Numbered from the stretch's first letter, positions 1 to 11,071 are shown. The stretch is 64,000 nt of DNA from an uncultured Alphaproteobacteria bacterium (GCA_902582755.1 CACHSZ010000004.1:56709-120708), one strand, 5' to 3'. The notes: generated by a model from the letters alone, not told the origin. Translations and numbers: made by a program.

Positions 1-43
1 ATTTATACTTATCAATTTCAAATAAAAAGGAATTAAAACTATA

Positions 44-943
44 ATGTTTGGTTTAAATAAAATTATTCCTGTTGAGCCTAATATTAATTTTTTAGGTTTA
101 AGAAGAAATTTCTTAATTTTTTCTATTTTAGCAATGCTAATTTCAATTGTTTTATTGAGTATAAAAGGTTTAAATCTAGGTATTGATTTTAAAGGAGGTA
201 CTTTAATCGAGGTTAGTACTAAAAATACTTCAATTGGAGAATTAAGAGATATTTTATCTTCTTCGTATAGTGATGTATCTTTACAAGAATTTGGTAATGA
301 AGATATTATTTTAATTAGGCTTCAAAATAAAAGTAATCAAGAAAGTATAGAAACTGTTAATTCTGTTAAAAATTTAATTCAAGATAAAGTTGTTGAGTTT
401 AGGAGATCTGAATTTGTAGGGCCCACAATTAGTTCTGAGCTATTGCTTCGAGGTTTTCAAGCAGTCTCCTTTGCATTAATTGCTATTTTAATCTACATTT
501 GGTTGCGTTTTGAATGGCAATTTGGTTTCGGAGCAGTTGTAGCATTAACTCATGATGTATTATTTACTCTTGGATTACTGTCTATTTTAAATGTAGAATT
601 TTCTCTTGCAACAATAGCTGCAATTCTAACAATTGCTGGTTATTCCATTAATGATACAGTTGTAATATTTGATAGAGTTCGTGAAAATTTAAGAAAATAT
701 AAAAAGTTAGAGTTAGTAGATCTTTTTAATTTATCAGTTAATAATACTTTATCCAGAACTATAATGACAAGTTTAACTACACTTCTTGCATTAGTATCTT
801 TATTTATTTTTGGAGGAGAGGTTATTAGACCTTTTGCATTAACAATGATTATAGGTGTAATAATCGGAACATATTCATCTGTTTTTATTGCGGTCCCAAC
901 TTTATTAATTTTTAAGTTTAGACCGCAAGATGAAGATGATTAA
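44..943 (+). CDS. secF: Protein-export membrane protein SecF
   Basis: SecF works with SecD to drive late steps of Sec-dependent protein export using the proton motive force. The 299-residue product has the expected layout: an N-terminal membrane segment, a short periplasmic P1 domain opening with the family motif GIDFKGGTLIEV (about residues 46-57), then five closely spaced membrane helices. The stretch INDTVVIFDRVREN (about residues 202-215) is the conserved SecF loop. Length is normal. An AAGGA-like ribosome site lies about 13 bases before the ATG. The secD partner is presumably just outside the left edge. The stop overlaps the stop of the convergent superoxide dismutase gene. Confidence 0.96.
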   Translation: MFGLNKIIPVEPNINFLGLRRNFLIFSILAMLISIVLLSIKGLNLGIDFKGGTLIEVSTKNTSIGELRDILSSSYSDVSLQEFGNEDIILIRLQNKSNQESIETVNSVKNLIQDKVVEFRRSEFVGPTISSELLLRGFQAVSFALIAILIYIWLRFEWQFGFGAVVALTHDVLFTLGLLSILNVEFSLATIAAILTIAGYSINDTVVIFDRVRENLRKYKKLELVDLFNLSVNNTLSRTIMTSLTTLLALVSLFIFGGEVIRPFALTMIIGVIIGTYSSVFIAVPTLLIFKFRPQDEDD

Positions 944-1536
944 GCGTTATTTAAGTTTTCTGTAACTTTTTCCCAATTAACTAAATTATCAATAAAAGCT
1001 TTTAAATAATCAGGTCTTCTGTTTCTATAATCAACATAATATGAGTGTTCCCAAACATCACATCCAAGCAGAGGAGTGTGACCATGTACGATTGGGTTTT
1101 CTCCATTTGGTGTTTTAGTAATTTCTAATTTTCCATTATTTAGAACTAACCAACACCAACCTGATCCAAATTGACCAATACCAGCATTTATAAAATCTTC
1201 TTTCATTTTTTCAATTGAACCAATATCTGAAACTATCTTGTTTTCAAGCTCAGAGGGTATTTTCCCATCTGGATTATTTTTCATCACTTCCCAAAAATGA
1301 ACATGATTTATATGTTGTGCCACATTGTTGAATACCGGAGCATTTTTTTGATAAGAGTTAATAACAATATCATTAACGTTATCATCTCCAATTTTTTGTT
1401 CTTTAATAAACTTATTTCCATTAGTAATGTAAGCCATGTGGTGCTTATCATGATGCAACTCTAAAGTTTCAGCCGACATATACGGCATTAGAGCATCTTT
1501 ACTGTAGGGTAGATCTGGTAACTCTAGATTTATCAT
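940..1536 (-). CDS. sodB: Superoxide dismutase, Fe type likely
   Basis: The enzyme converts superoxide to oxygen and hydrogen peroxide in the cytoplasm. The 198-residue product is a full-length Fe/Mn dismutase. Metal ligands are visible as H28 (in ELHHDKHH), the His of NHVHFW, and Asp and His of DVWEHSYY. The Gln in VAQHINH sits where Fe enzymes carry their active-site glutamine, so I favour iron over manganese; this is inference from motif comparison. An AAAGGA site precedes the ATG. The gene converges on secF with the two stop codons interlocked. Its start lies 15 bases from the end of uvrA on the same strand, so read-through from uvrA is possible. Confidence 0.95.
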   Translation of the reverse strand: MINLELPDLPYSKDALMPYMSAETLELHHDKHHMAYITNGNKFIKEQKIGDDNVNDIVINSYQKNAPVFNNVAQHINHVHFWEVMKNNPDGKIPSELENKIVSDIGSIEKMKEDFINAGIGQFGSGWCWLVLNNGKLEITKTPNGENPIVHGHTPLLGCDVWEHSYYVDYRNRRPDYLKAFIDNLVNWEKVTENLNNA

Positions 1537-1551
1537 TTTATTTCCTTTGAT

Positions 1552-4356
1552 TTATAAAATTTTCTTTAAAAATTCACCTGTAAAGCTTTTTTTATTATTT
1601 GCAATATCTTCGGGGGTGCCAGTTCCAACAATTTGACCGCCATTTACACCTCCTAGAGGACCCAGATCAATTATATGATCAGCTGTTTTAATAACATCAA
1701 GATTATGCTCAATAACGATTACAGTATTACCTTCATCAACAAGTGTATGAAGAATTTTAAGTAATTTTTTAACATCATCAAAATGAAGACCGGTTGTTGG
1801 TTCATCTAGAATATATAGTGTTTTTCCTGTCGATCTTTTTGATAATTCTTTTGATAATTTTATTCTTTGTGCTTCTCCGCCTGACAAAGTAGTAGCTGAT
1901 TGACCTATTTTTATATAATCTAATCCCACATCCATTAAAGTTTGTAATTTTTGTTTTATTGCAGGAATTTTATCAAAAAATTTATAACCTTCCTCAACAG
2001 TCATTTCTAAAACATCAGAAATAGATTTATCTTTATATTTTACTTCTAAAGTCTCTCTATTGTACCTTTTACCTTTGCAGATATCACACTCGACATAAAC
2101 ATCAGCTAAAAAATGCATTTCTATTTTTTTTACCCCATCACCTTCACATGATTCACATCTACCACCCTTAACGTTAAATGAAAAACGACCTGGTTTATAG
2201 CCTCTAGCACTTGATTCATTTAAATTTGCAAACCAATCTCTTATTGGAGTAAAGCATCCTGTATATGTTGCTGGGTTGGATCGCGGTGTTCTTCCAATAG
2301 GAGATTGATCAATATCAATTACTTTATCTATATGGTTAATACCTTTAAAGTTAAAACGACTTTCATCTTTATTTAATGATTTATTGAAATACTCATCTAA
2401 TCTTTGGTACAATGTATCAATGATCAATGAAGATTTACCACTTCCAGATACACCCGTAACAGAAATAAAATTTCCTAAAGGTAAAGTGATATTAAGATTA
2501 TCTAAGTTGTTTGTTTTTATTTTATTAAGTTTAAAAACTTTATTTTTATTGAATTTTCTTCGATTTTTTGGAACTTCTATTTCTAAGGATTTGTTCAAAT
2601 ACTTTGCTGTCAAACTTTTATTATTTTTTAGGATTTTTTTAAGTCCTCCCTCTGCAATAATGTGACCTCCATTAACTCCCGCTTTAACACCAATATCAAT
2701 TATATGATCAGACTGTCTAATTGCATCCTCATCATGCTCAACAACAATTACTGTATTTCCTAAATCTCTTAATCTAAATAAAGTTTCAATTAGTTGTTGA
2801 TTATCTTTTTGATGTAATCCAATTGATGGTTCATCCAAAACATATAAAACTCCTGTTAAACCTGAACCAATTTGACTAGCTAATCTGATTCTTTGACTTT
2901 CACCTCCAGATAAAGTTTTACTAGCTCTTGCCAATGATAAATAATCTAAACCAACTCTATTTAAAAAAACTAATCTATCTTTTATTTCTTTAATAACTCC
3001 TTCAGCAATTTTTTTATTATTTTTATCGAGTTTACTTTCAAGTGATGAAAACCAGTGTAAACATTCGCTAATTGATTTTTTAGTAATATTACCAATATGA
3101 TTTTCATCAATTCTTACGGCTAAAGCTTTCTCGTTAAGACGGAAACCATTGCAAACTTCACAGTCTCTTTCAGATAAATATTTTTCTAATTCATACTGAA
3201 GCCACCATCTCTCAGTTTCCTCATATTTTCGATCAATAAAGTTAATTATTCCCTCAAAATCATATAAAAAATTTAATTCACTATTCTCATCTCCATAAAG
3301 AATTATATTTTTAACTTTTTTTGGAATTTCACTCCATGGAACATTTTTCTTAACTTTGAATTGTTTTAAAATTTTATCTATTGTTTCAACAAAATATTTT
3401 TTTTGATAACCAAATACTTTTGTTTCCCATGGTTTAATAGCTCCATCAGAAATTGACCTAGTCTCATCTGGCACAATCTTGTATTCGTCAAAATATTTTT
3501 CAACTCCTAATCCATCACACTCAGTACATGCACCTTGTGGTGCATTAAAACTAAATAGTCGAGGTTCAATTTCTTCGATACTAAATCCAGATACAGGACA
3601 TGCAAATTTTGATGAAAATACAGATATTTTATTTGTATCCAAATTTTCTAAATATAACAAACCATCTGATAGTGTTAGTGCAACTTCTATACTTTCACTT
3701 AATCTTTGCTGAATATTTTTTTTTACAACAAGACGATCAATTACAACATCAATATTGTGTTTAAAATTCTTTTTTAGTGAAGGCACTTCATCAATATCAT
3801 ATACAACATTATCAACTTTGAGACGTTGATAACCTCTTTTTTTTAAATCTTCGATTTCTTTTCGATATTCACCTTTTCTATCCCTAACTATTGGAGATAA
3901 AATATAAATTCTCTTATCAATATTATTTTTAATTATAAGATCAGTCATTTCACTTACTGATTGTGATTTAATTGGTTTTCCTGTTGTTGGAGAGTACGGA
4001 ACGCCGACTCTAGCATATAAAACTCTAAGGTAATCATAAATTTCAGTAACAGTTCCAACAGTGCTTCTTGGATTTTTTTGTGTTGTTTTCTGCTCAATAG
4101 AAATAGCTGGAGATAGACCGTCAATACTATCTACATCAGGTTTATTCATCATTTGAAGAAATTGTCTTGCATATGCAGAAAGACTTTCAACATATTTTCT
4201 TTGTCCCTCAGAATAAATTGTATCAAATGCTAATGTTGATTTTCCTGAGCCACTTACACCAGTTATTACGACGAGTTTATTTTTTGGTATTTCTAAGTTG
4301 ATGTTTTTAAGATTGTGCTCTCTTGCACCTTTTATAACAATTTTATCTAAATTCAT
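1552..4356 (-). CDS. uvrA: Excinuclease ABC subunit A
   Basis: UvrA is the damage-sensing ATPase of nucleotide excision repair and loads UvrB at lesions. The 934-residue product has the duplicated ABC architecture: Walker A GVSGSGKS at 33-40 and again at 635-642, two LSGGE signatures (the second at 824-831) and two DEP Walker B sites. The C-terminal zinc module is intact (C734, C737, C757, C760). In the first zinc module the usual second cysteine is serine (CPVSGF), which I recall as common in alphaproteobacteria, so I do not read it as a defect. It diverges from ssb across 57 bases that contain a perfect short palindrome. Confidence 0.98.
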   Translation of the reverse strand: MNLDKIVIKGAREHNLKNINLEIPKNKLVVITGVSGSGKSTLAFDTIYSEGQRKYVESLSAYARQFLQMMNKPDVDSIDGLSPAISIEQKTTQKNPRSTVGTVTEIYDYLRVLYARVGVPYSPTTGKPIKSQSVSEMTDLIIKNNIDKRIYILSPIVRDRKGEYRKEIEDLKKRGYQRLKVDNVVYDIDEVPSLKKNFKHNIDVVIDRLVVKKNIQQRLSESIEVALTLSDGLLYLENLDTNKISVFSSKFACPVSGFSIEEIEPRLFSFNAPQGACTECDGLGVEKYFDEYKIVPDETRSISDGAIKPWETKVFGYQKKYFVETIDKILKQFKVKKNVPWSEIPKKVKNIILYGDENSELNFLYDFEGIINFIDRKYEETERWWLQYELEKYLSERDCEVCNGFRLNEKALAVRIDENHIGNITKKSISECLHWFSSLESKLDKNNKKIAEGVIKEIKDRLVFLNRVGLDYLSLARASKTLSGGESQRIRLASQIGSGLTGVLYVLDEPSIGLHQKDNQQLIETLFRLRDLGNTVIVVEHDEDAIRQSDHIIDIGVKAGVNGGHIIAEGGLKKILKNNKSLTAKYLNKSLEIEVPKNRRKFNKNKVFKLNKIKTNNLDNLNITLPLGNFISVTGVSGSGKSSLIIDTLYQRLDEYFNKSLNKDESRFNFKGINHIDKVIDIDQSPIGRTPRSNPATYTGCFTPIRDWFANLNESSARGYKPGRFSFNVKGGRCESCEGDGVKKIEMHFLADVYVECDICKGKRYNRETLEVKYKDKSISDVLEMTVEEGYKFFDKIPAIKQKLQTLMDVGLDYIKIGQSATTLSGGEAQRIKLSKELSKRSTGKTLYILDEPTTGLHFDDVKKLLKILHTLVDEGNTVIVIEHNLDVIKTADHIIDLGPLGGVNGGQIVGTGTPEDIANNKKSFTGEFLKKIL

Positions 4357-4366
4357 GAATATTAGT

Positions 4367-4379
4367 GTTATCTAATAAC
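4367..4379. promoter_or_regulatory. Palindrome in uvrA-ssb divergent spacer
   Basis: A perfect inverted repeat, GTTAT-CTA-ATAAC, lies between the divergent starts of uvrA and ssb. Both genes are commonly controlled by the SOS response in other bacteria. The site does not match the usual alphaproteobacterial LexA box (GTTC-N7-GTTC), so an operator role is only inferred from its position and symmetry. Confidence 0.35.
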
Positions 4380-4413
4380 GTTAATATGTTATATGGATAT
4401 ATATAGAAATCTT

Positions 4414-4887
4414 ATGGTTGGTAGTGTTAATAAAACAATTTTATTAGGAAACTTGGGAAGAGATCCTGAGATTAGGTCTATGCAATCTGGAGCAAAAATG
4501 GCTTCATTTTCAATTGCAACATCAAAAAGATGGAAAGATAGAAACACTCAAGAACAAAAAGAAAAAACATCTTGGCATAACATTGTAGTTTTTGGTGACG
4601 GTTTAGTTGATATAGTAGAAAAATATGTAAAAAAAGGATCTAAAATTTATGTTGAAGGAGAGCTTCAAACAAGGAAATGGCAAGATAAAGATGGAAATGA
4701 TAGATACACTACAGAAGTAATTTTACAGGGATATAATTGTAATTTAACCCTCTTAGACAACAGAAATAGTAATTCTCAGGTATCAGATAATTCACAAGAA
4801 ATGGATCAATCTAAGCCAATTGAAGACAATTCTTTTGGAAACCAATCAGGTGATTCTGATGATTTAGATGAAGATATTCCTTTTTAA
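4414..4887 (+). CDS. ssb: Single-stranded DNA-binding protein
   Basis: SSB coats single-stranded DNA in replication, recombination and repair. The OB fold runs from GSVNKTILLGNLGRDPEIR to about residue 112 and includes the conserved KGSKIYVEGELQTRKWQDKDG segment. An acidic, disordered tail ends in DLDEDIPF, the peptide that recruits partner proteins. The reading frame is open back to an ATG at 4393, but the family N-terminus is MxGSVNK, so I place the start at 4414, giving 157 residues. Neither ATG has a clear ribosome site. It is divergent from uvrA, an arrangement seen in many proteobacteria. Confidence 0.95.
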   Translation: MVGSVNKTILLGNLGRDPEIRSMQSGAKMASFSIATSKRWKDRNTQEQKEKTSWHNIVVFGDGLVDIVEKYVKKGSKIYVEGELQTRKWQDKDGNDRYTTEVILQGYNCNLTLLDNRNSNSQVSDNSQEMDQSKPIEDNSFGNQSGDSDDLDEDIPF

Positions 4888-5029
4888 TTTTTTATATTAG
4901 AAATTATTGCTTAATTACTGAAAAATAAAATTTTTTTAATATAATTTAATCATTTATTTATATTGGTTTAAATTGTCCTTTTTGATATAAAAAAAACTTA
5001 ATTTTTCTTAGAAAACTTGGATTTTTTTA

Positions 5030-7705
5030 GTGACTGACGATATAGATACATCAAATAATGACAACCAAGAACCTACTAATATACCTTCAGTAAGTTTAGA
5101 GCAAGAAATGCAGAAATCCTATCTGGATTATGCAATGTCTGTAATAGTTAGTAGGGCACTTCCAGACTGTAGAGATGGCTTAAAACCAGTTCACAGAAGA
5201 ATATTGTACTCTATGAGTGAATCAGGGTACAATTTTAATAAACCGTACAAAAAATCTGCAAGAATAGTGGGTGATGTAATGGGTAAATATCATCCTCACG
5301 GAGACTCAGCTATTTACAATTCTATGGTCAGAATGGCACAAGATTTTTCTATGCGATTAGAGTTAGTTGATGGTCAAGGGAATTTTGGATCTTTGGATGG
5401 AGACCCTCCTGCAGCAATGAGATACACAGAAGCACGACTTGCTAAAGTATCCGAGAAGCTTGTTGAAGATATTGATAAAAACACCGTTTCGTTTCAACCT
5501 AATTATGACGACACAACAAAAGAACCATCAGTTTTGCCATCTCAATTTCCAAATCTTTTAGTTAATGGTGCATCGGGAATTGCAGTTGGAATGGCGACTA
5601 ATATTGCCCCACATAACTTAGGAGAAGTAATAGATGCATCTTTATATCTTATTAAAAACCCAGAATGTAATATCTCAGATCTTCAAAAATATATTTTTGG
5701 TCCTGATTTTCCAACAGGAGGTCAAATAATTGGTAAAAAAGGAATAACTGATGCTTTTGAAACTGGAAAAGGAGGATGTGTAGTTAGATCGAAGACTAGT
5801 ATTGAAAATTTTAAAAAGGATCGAGAGGCAATTATTCTCCATGAAATACCTTACCAGGTTAATAAATCAAAATTATTAGAAAGGATTGCAGAAATTGTAA
5901 AAAATGGAATTGTTGAAGGAATTTCAGACTTAAGAGATGAGTCAGATAGAAACGGCGTTAGGGTTGTGATAGAATTAAAAAAAGATGTAGACTCAAATAT
6001 TATTCTAAATCAATTATATAAACATACTTTAATTCAAACGACATTCAATTCTAATATGCTTGCTTTAAATAAAGGTAAGCCTGAACAAATGAATTTAAAA
6101 GAAATTTTATCTTCATTTTTAGATTTCAGAGAAGAAGTAGTTATAAAAAGAACATTATTTGACCTTAATAAAGCTAGAGAAAAAGCTCATATTTTAGTTG
6201 GATTGGTTGTTACTAATGAGCATATTGATGAAATTATAGAATTAATAAAAAGTTCAAAAGATACAAAAGAAGCAAAAGAAAAATTAATTAAAAAGAAATG
6301 GAAAGTATCTAAACAAAATCTTAATTTTATTAAATTAGTTGAGGATGATACTGTAGAGTTAAAAAGCAACACTTTTAATTTTTCTGATGTACAGTCTAAA
6401 GCTATTTTAGAGCTAAGATTACAAAAATTAACTGCTTTAGAAAGAGAAGATATACAAAAAGACTTAGAAAGTTTAATTTTAGAAATTAAAAATTACTTAT
6501 CTATACTTAATTCAAGAGATATTCTTTTAAAAGAAATAGAAAATGAATTAACTGAAATAAAAAAAGAATTTGCAACTGAAAGACGCAGTGAAATTATTGA
6601 TCAAGAATATGAGCAAATAGATGATTTAAGGTATATTCAACAAGAAGATATAGTTTTAACTATTTCTAATAATGGATACATAAAAAGATCGCTATTATCT
6701 AATTATCGTTCCCAAAAAAGAGGAGGAAAAGGAAAAACTGGTATGTCAACAAGGGAAGAAGATTTTGTTAAAGAAATTCACTTTGCAGATACTCATACTA
6801 AACTTTTAGTTTTTTCATCATTAGGAAAAGTTTATTCTCTAAAATCACATGATGTTCCTGAAGCTAGTTTAAAGGCAAGAGGAAAACCTATAGTAAATCT
6901 ACTTCCATTTAAATCTTCTGAAAAAATATCTACATTCCTTCCATTACCTCTCGATGAAAATCAATGGGATAAGTTCTATGTTATTTTTGCAACAAAAAAT
7001 GGAATGGTTAGAAAAAATAAATTAATTGATGTTGCAAAAAGTGGAAAAAGAGAATTGAGGGACTCAGGAAAAGTATCTATTAAACTTGATGAAAAAGATG
7101 AACTAATTGGTGTTAAGCTTTGTACTGTAGATGATGATATTTTACTTTCTTCATCAAATGGAAAATGTTTACGTTTTCCAGTTGAAAAATTAAGATTATT
7201 TTCTGGTTTAAATTCATCAGGTGTGAGAGGTATTAAATTAGATAAGGGTAATAGTATTATTTCTCTAGCAATCTTGAAACACTCAGTGATAGATATGAGC
7301 ATTCGACAAGAATACTTAAGAGCAGCATCTGAAAGTAGGAAAGAAACCTCATCTCTTAAAAATGGATTTGAAGAATTAAATAAAAATGAAGAATTTCTAT
7401 TAGCTATAACATCAAAGGGTTTTGGAAAAAGATCATCCGCTTATGAATATAGAATTTCAAATAGAGGAGGAAAAGGTATAACTGGCATAATGACATCTGA
7501 AAAAAATGGAGAAGTTGTTGATTGTTTTGTTGTTCAGAACAATGATGAAATTATTCTTGTTAGTGACAAAGGTCAAATTATTAGAGTTAATGTAAATCAA
7601 ATTAGAATAGCAGGTAGATCCACCAAAGGTGTAAGTATTTTTAAGATACCTGAAAGTGATAGAATTGTTTCTGTTTCTAGAATACAAGAATTTGAAAATG
7701 ATTAA
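5030..7705 (+). CDS. gyrA: DNA gyrase subunit A
   Basis: GyrA is the DNA breakage-reunion subunit of gyrase, which introduces negative supercoils. The 891-residue product starts at a GTG. The catalytic tyrosine is Y132 in [10 protein letters not shown]. The quinolone-contact region reads [14 protein letters not shown], with Ser93 and Asn97 at the E. coli 83 and 87 positions. The GyrA box is present as QKRGGKG, which separates it from ParC, and the six-bladed C-terminal domain follows with repeats such as SNRGGKG. The 142 bases upstream are A+T-rich, with no feature I can name. It overlaps coaD by 8 bases. Confidence 0.98.
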   Translation: MTDDIDTSNNDNQEPTNIPSVSLEQEMQKSYLDYAMSVIVSRALPDCRDGLKPVHRRILYSMSESGYNFNKPYKKSARIVGDVMGKYHPHGDSAIYNSMVRMAQDFSMRLELVDGQGNFGSLDGDPPAAMRYTEARLAKVSEKLVEDIDKNTVSFQPNYDDTTKEPSVLPSQFPNLLVNGASGIAVGMATNIAPHNLGEVIDASLYLIKNPECNISDLQKYIFGPDFPTGGQIIGKKGITDAFETGKGGCVVRSKTSIENFKKDREAIILHEIPYQVNKSKLLERIAEIVKNGIVEGISDLRDESDRNGVRVVIELKKDVDSNIILNQLYKHTLIQTTFNSNMLALNKGKPEQMNLKEILSSFLDFREEVVIKRTLFDLNKAREKAHILVGLVVTNEHIDEIIELIKSSKDTKEAKEKLIKKKWKVSKQNLNFIKLVEDDTVELKSNTFNFSDVQSKAILELRLQKLTALEREDIQKDLESLILEIKNYLSILNSRDILLKEIENELTEIKKEFATERRSEIIDQEYEQIDDLRYIQQEDIVLTISNNGYIKRSLLSNYRSQKRGGKGKTGMSTREEDFVKEIHFADTHTKLLVFSSLGKVYSLKSHDVPEASLKARGKPIVNLLPFKSSEKISTFLPLPLDENQWDKFYVIFATKNGMVRKNKLIDVAKSGKRELRDSGKVSIKLDEKDELIGVKLCTVDDDILLSSSNGKCLRFPVEKLRLFSGLNSSGVRGIKLDKGNSIISLAILKHSVIDMSIRQEYLRAASESRKETSSLKNGFEELNKNEEFLLAITSKGFGKRSSAYEYRISNRGGKGITGIMTSEKNGEVVDCFVVQNNDEIILVSDKGQIIRVNVNQIRIAGRSTKGVSIFKIPESDRIVSVSRIQEFEND

Positions 7706-8192
7706 AAAAATTGGAATATATCCTGGTACTTTTGATCCTATGACTGCAGGTCATATGGACATAATCAAAAGATCATTAAGAATAGTAGACAATTTAGTAA
7801 TAGCTGTTGCTAATAATATTAACAAAGATTCATTATTTAGTGTTCAAGAAAGAATTAATATTATCAAAAGTGATGTCAGTTCTGTAAATGAATTAAATTC
7901 GAAAATTAATGTTAAGGAGTTATCAGGATTACTTACAAATTTTGCTAAAGATCAAAATGCCACATGTATAATACGAGGTTTACGAGCAGTATCTGATTTT
8001 GAGTATGAATTTCAAATGACAGGTATGAACTACCAACTTAATCCTGATATTGAAACAATATTTCTTATGACTTCTGAAAAAAACTCATTCATTTCATCAA
8101 ATTTTGTTAAAGAAGTCCACAAACTAGGCGGGGATGTTTCAAAATTTGTTTCTAAAAATACTTTAGAACAACTTAATAAAAAAAACTCTTAG
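7698..8192 (+). CDS. coaD: Phosphopantetheine adenylyltransferase
   Basis: CoaD transfers AMP from ATP to 4'-phosphopantetheine, the penultimate step of coenzyme A synthesis. The 164-residue product opens with [17 protein letters not shown], carrying the T/HxGH nucleotidyltransferase motif (H19), and ends with the family's ISSNFVKEV region. The frame is open upstream to an ATG at 7656, but the conserved N-terminus fixes the start at 7698, inside the end of gyrA. The gyrA-coaD overlap suggests translational coupling. Length matches the family. Confidence 0.96.
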   Translation: MIKKIGIYPGTFDPMTAGHMDIIKRSLRIVDNLVIAVANNINKDSLFSVQERINIIKSDVSSVNELNSKINVKELSGLLTNFAKDQNATCIIRGLRAVSDFEYEFQMTGMNYQLNPDIETIFLMTSEKNSFISSNFVKEVHKLGGDVSKFVSKNTLEQLNKKNS

Positions 8193-8200
8193 TTAATCAC

Positions 8201-8229
8201 TTGCGCTTACAATATTTGAACTATATAGA
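8201..8229 (+). promoter_or_regulatory. Candidate sigma-70 promoter for tRNA-Lys
   Basis: TTGCGC at 8201-8206 and TATAGA at 8224-8229 are separated by 17 bases and end 13 bases before the tRNA-Lys 5' end. Spacing and position suit a housekeeping promoter, but the A+T-rich background makes chance -10 matches common. Confidence 0.45.
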
Positions 8230-8242
8230 ATACACATTCGAT

Positions 8243-8318
<76 letters not shown>

Positions 8319-8324
8319 TCCAAA

Positions 8325-8507
8325 ATGAAAAAAGCAAAAATAAAAAATATATCATCTGGTATTGAGAAAAACTGCGATATTTTAAGAAAAAACGACAACA
8401 TTCTTGAAGTAGTTCTAGAAGGAACAACAATAAAAATATTACTTAAGAAAAAGATTAATAAATATATTGGTTATTTTAAAGAAATGGAATTTGAGTCTGA
8501 CGGTTAA
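8325..8507 (+). CDS. Hypothetical 60-residue basic protein
   Basis: I do not recognise this product. It is 60 residues, lysine-rich, with alternating hydrophobic and charged residues in its second half (EVVLEGTTIKILL) that suggest a small beta-rich fold, and no membrane segment or cysteine cluster. It starts seven bases after tRNA-Lys and would probably be cotranscribed with it. Its stop overlaps by four bases the stop of the convergent YkgJ-like gene. No Shine-Dalgarno site is visible. It could be a chance reading frame, but it fills the gap neatly and has no better competitor on the other strand. Confidence 0.45.
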   Translation: MKKAKIKNISSGIEKNCDILRKNDNILEVVLEGTTIKILLKKKINKYIGYFKEMEFESDG

Positions 8508-8941
8508 TTTTTATTCCTAATATTTAATTCATTTTCATAATCAATTTGTACTTGCTTTAAAATTTCTTTCTTTGTTTTTACTTTACCTTTACCTACACCA
8601 GGGCAATTTTTAGCAATATCGTTATTCCAAGTTTTTGTATTCATATTTTCAGGCCAAAAAGGCCAAGTTCTACACTGTATAGGTCTTGATTTATAAACAG
8701 TGCATTTGTTATCTTTCAAAAATATGCAATTTCCATTATTTTTTTTTAGTTCCTTTAAGTGAATGAAACCATCAGTTTTTTGACAATAGTTTTTTACAAA
8801 GTTTTGTTCTGTCATTTTAAATCCATCTGACAATTTTTTAATATCTTTCTTACTTAAATAAACAAAACCATAGGTACCTCTTGAAACACAACAATTTCCA
8901 GAACCCTGGCATTCAAATCTAATACCTTTTTCTATATCCAT
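8504..8941 (-). CDS. YkgJ-family cysteine-cluster protein
   Basis: The product belongs to the YkgJ (UPF0153) family of small proteins with a zinc- or iron-chelating cysteine cluster of unknown biochemical role. The 145 residues begin with FECQGSGNCC (C11, C17, C18), continue with NGNCIFLKDNKCTVYKSRPIQCRTWPFWP, and keep a further Cys near the C-terminus, matching the family spacing. There is no signal peptide, so it should be cytoplasmic. It follows recG on the minus strand after five bases, suggesting cotranscription. Function is not predictable beyond metal binding. Confidence 0.85.
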   Translation of the reverse strand: MDIEKGIRFECQGSGNCCVSRGTYGFVYLSKKDIKKLSDGFKMTEQNFVKNYCQKTDGFIHLKELKKNNGNCIFLKDNKCTVYKSRPIQCRTWPFWPENMNTKTWNNDIAKNCPGVGKGKVKTKKEILKQVQIDYENELNIRNKN

Positions 8942-8946
8942 AAATA

Positions 8947-11028
8947 TTATCCAGCAGTAAGTGTTAAAATTGCTGCATCTCTTTCTTGAAGATACAATAA
9001 GTTTCGAAGATTTTCTCCTTCTATGTTTTCTAATTTTGGATTTTTGGATAATATATCTTCTACCATAATTTTCGCATCTTCTAATAAATCGTAATCAAAA
9101 CTAAGGTCAGCTACATAAAAAGATGGGCTACCAGATTGTTTTTTTCCTAAAATTTCTCCTGGTCCTCTTATTTTTAGATCCTCTTCAGCGATTTTAAAAC
9201 CATCATTTGTTTGCTTCATTATATCAATTCTTTGTTTTGAAATTTCCCCAATATTATCTTTATGTAAAAGTATGCAATATGATTGAATATCATTTCTACC
9301 AACACGACCTCTCAATTGATGAAGTTGAGCTAAACCGAATCTTTCTGCATGCTCAATGACAATTGTTGTAGCAGAGGGAATATCTACACCAACTTCAATA
9401 ACTGTTGTTGAAACTAAAATTCTATAATCCTCATTTTTAAACTTTGTCATTATTTCTTCTTTTTCTATTTCACTTAAACGTCCATGCATCAAAAGAACTT
9501 TATTTTTGAAATATTTTTTTAAAATTTTGTATCTTTCCTCTGCAGCTTTTAGATCCAATTCTTCAGATTCTTCTATTAAAGGACATACCCAGTAAAATTT
9601 AGAAGATGAATTTTTAATTTTTTCATTTATTCTATCAATAAGTTGATTTTCTTTTTTTAATGACAAAGAGCTAGTAATAATTGGTTTACGACCTAAAGGT
9701 TTTTCAATTAATTTACTCTCTTTCATATCTCCATATGCTGCTAAAGTTAATGTTCTTGGAATGGGAGTCGCACTCATTACTAAAATATTTGGTTTATGAT
9801 TTTTATGATTAAATACCATTCTTTGATAAACTCCAAATCTATGTTGCTCATCAATAACTGCTAAACCTAAATTATTAAATTTTATAGTATCTTGTATTAA
9901 AGCATGTGTCCCAATTATAATATCTGCTTTTCCCTTTGCAATTTGATCTAATTTTTCTTTCCTTTCCTTACCCTTATCCTTTCCTGTAAGAACAAGCACA
10001 TTTATTTTTGAATTTTTTAATAAATTTAGAATATTTTCATAATGCTGAAATGCAAGAATTGTAGTAGGCACCATTAAAGCAGATTGAAAATTACTTTCAA
10101 ATACTTTTATCATTGATATTAAAGCAACAATAGTTTTTCCAGACCCAACATCTCCTTGCAACAATCTGATCATTTGATTAGAGCTTCCTAGGTCCTGAAG
10201 TATTTCTTTGATTACATTATTTTGTGAATTTGTGAGTTGAAAATTTAAATTACTATAAAATTTATTTAACGTTTTATTTTCACTAGTAATTTTAAGGCCT
10301 TTTTTCTTTTGATTAAAATTTCTCATTATGCCTATAGCTAATTGATGAGATAATAATTCATCAAATGCTAGTCTTCTTCTGAGCAAATTTTTATTTTTTA
10401 TATTATTATCACTTGGATTATGAAGATTTTTAACTACTTCACTCCATCGTTTAAATTTATATTTATTTAATATTGAATTTTCTATCCATTCATTAAAATT
10501 TGGTAAATTATTTAATATTTGATCGGTTAATTTATTCATTATTTTTTGATTGAGGCCACTAGTTAAACTGTAAACTGCCTCTTTACTTTTGATTATTTTA
10601 TTATTGTTTAAAGCACTTACATGAGTAGGGTGCGTTATTTGAAATGTGTTTCTAAAATATTCTAATTTTCCAGATATTAATCTATTTTCATTTGTTGGAA
10701 GCATTTGTCTCAACATAGGATGTCTTGCATTAAAATACACTAAATCAATATTTGTATCTCCACAGATACATTTAATTTTGTAGGGTTGCCTTTTAAACCT
10801 TGAAGGTTCATGTTTAATTATTTTTAAATTTAATGTTACTAAAGAATTAATCTCAGCATCATGAATATTTTCATAGAATTTTCTTTCAAGAATATTATTT
10901 GGTATATTCCAAACAAAATGAATATTCTTATATATACCTAATTTATTAATAATTTGTTCTAACTTTGGACCAACTCCTTTGAGAGAAGATATTGAAGATA
11001 ATAAGTAGTTTAATTTTTCTGGTCGCAT
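8947..11028 (-). CDS. recG: ATP-dependent DNA helicase RecG
   Basis: RecG remodels stalled replication forks and branch-migrates recombination intermediates. The 693-residue product has an N-terminal OB (wedge) domain and a superfamily 2 helicase core. Walker A is QGDVGSGKT (G292-T299), Walker B is DEQH, motif III is SATPIPRTL, and the C-terminal helicase motifs include VGVDIPSATTIVIEHAERFGLAQLHQLRGRVGR. Length is normal. It is divergent from sdhE-mfd, with only 43 bases between the two starts. The recG/sdhE/mfd neighbourhood is familiar from alphaproteobacteria. Confidence 0.97.
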   Translation of the reverse strand: MRPEKLNYLLSSISSLKGVGPKLEQIINKLGIYKNIHFVWNIPNNILERKFYENIHDAEINSLVTLNLKIIKHEPSRFKRQPYKIKCICGDTNIDLVYFNARHPMLRQMLPTNENRLISGKLEYFRNTFQITHPTHVSALNNNKIIKSKEAVYSLTSGLNQKIMNKLTDQILNNLPNFNEWIENSILNKYKFKRWSEVVKNLHNPSDNNIKNKNLLRRRLAFDELLSHQLAIGIMRNFNQKKKGLKITSENKTLNKFYSNLNFQLTNSQNNVIKEILQDLGSSNQMIRLLQGDVGSGKTIVALISMIKVFESNFQSALMVPTTILAFQHYENILNLLKNSKINVLVLTGKDKGKERKEKLDQIAKGKADIIIGTHALIQDTIKFNNLGLAVIDEQHRFGVYQRMVFNHKNHKPNILVMSATPIPRTLTLAAYGDMKESKLIEKPLGRKPIITSSLSLKKENQLIDRINEKIKNSSSKFYWVCPLIEESEELDLKAAEERYKILKKYFKNKVLLMHGRLSEIEKEEIMTKFKNEDYRILVSTTVIEVGVDIPSATTIVIEHAERFGLAQLHQLRGRVGRNDIQSYCILLHKDNIGEISKQRIDIMKQTNDGFKIAEEDLKIRGPGEILGKKQSGSPSFYVADLSFDYDLLEDAKIMVEDILSKNPKLENIEGENLRNLLYLQERDAAILTLTAG

Positions 11029-11071
11029 AGATTTTTATAAAAATATAAACTATATTCTATATTCAATTTTT

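Noticed and set aside
5030-7705. Topoisomerase IV subunit ParC
   Set aside because: The GyrA box QKRGGKG and the C-terminal domain length favour gyrase A.
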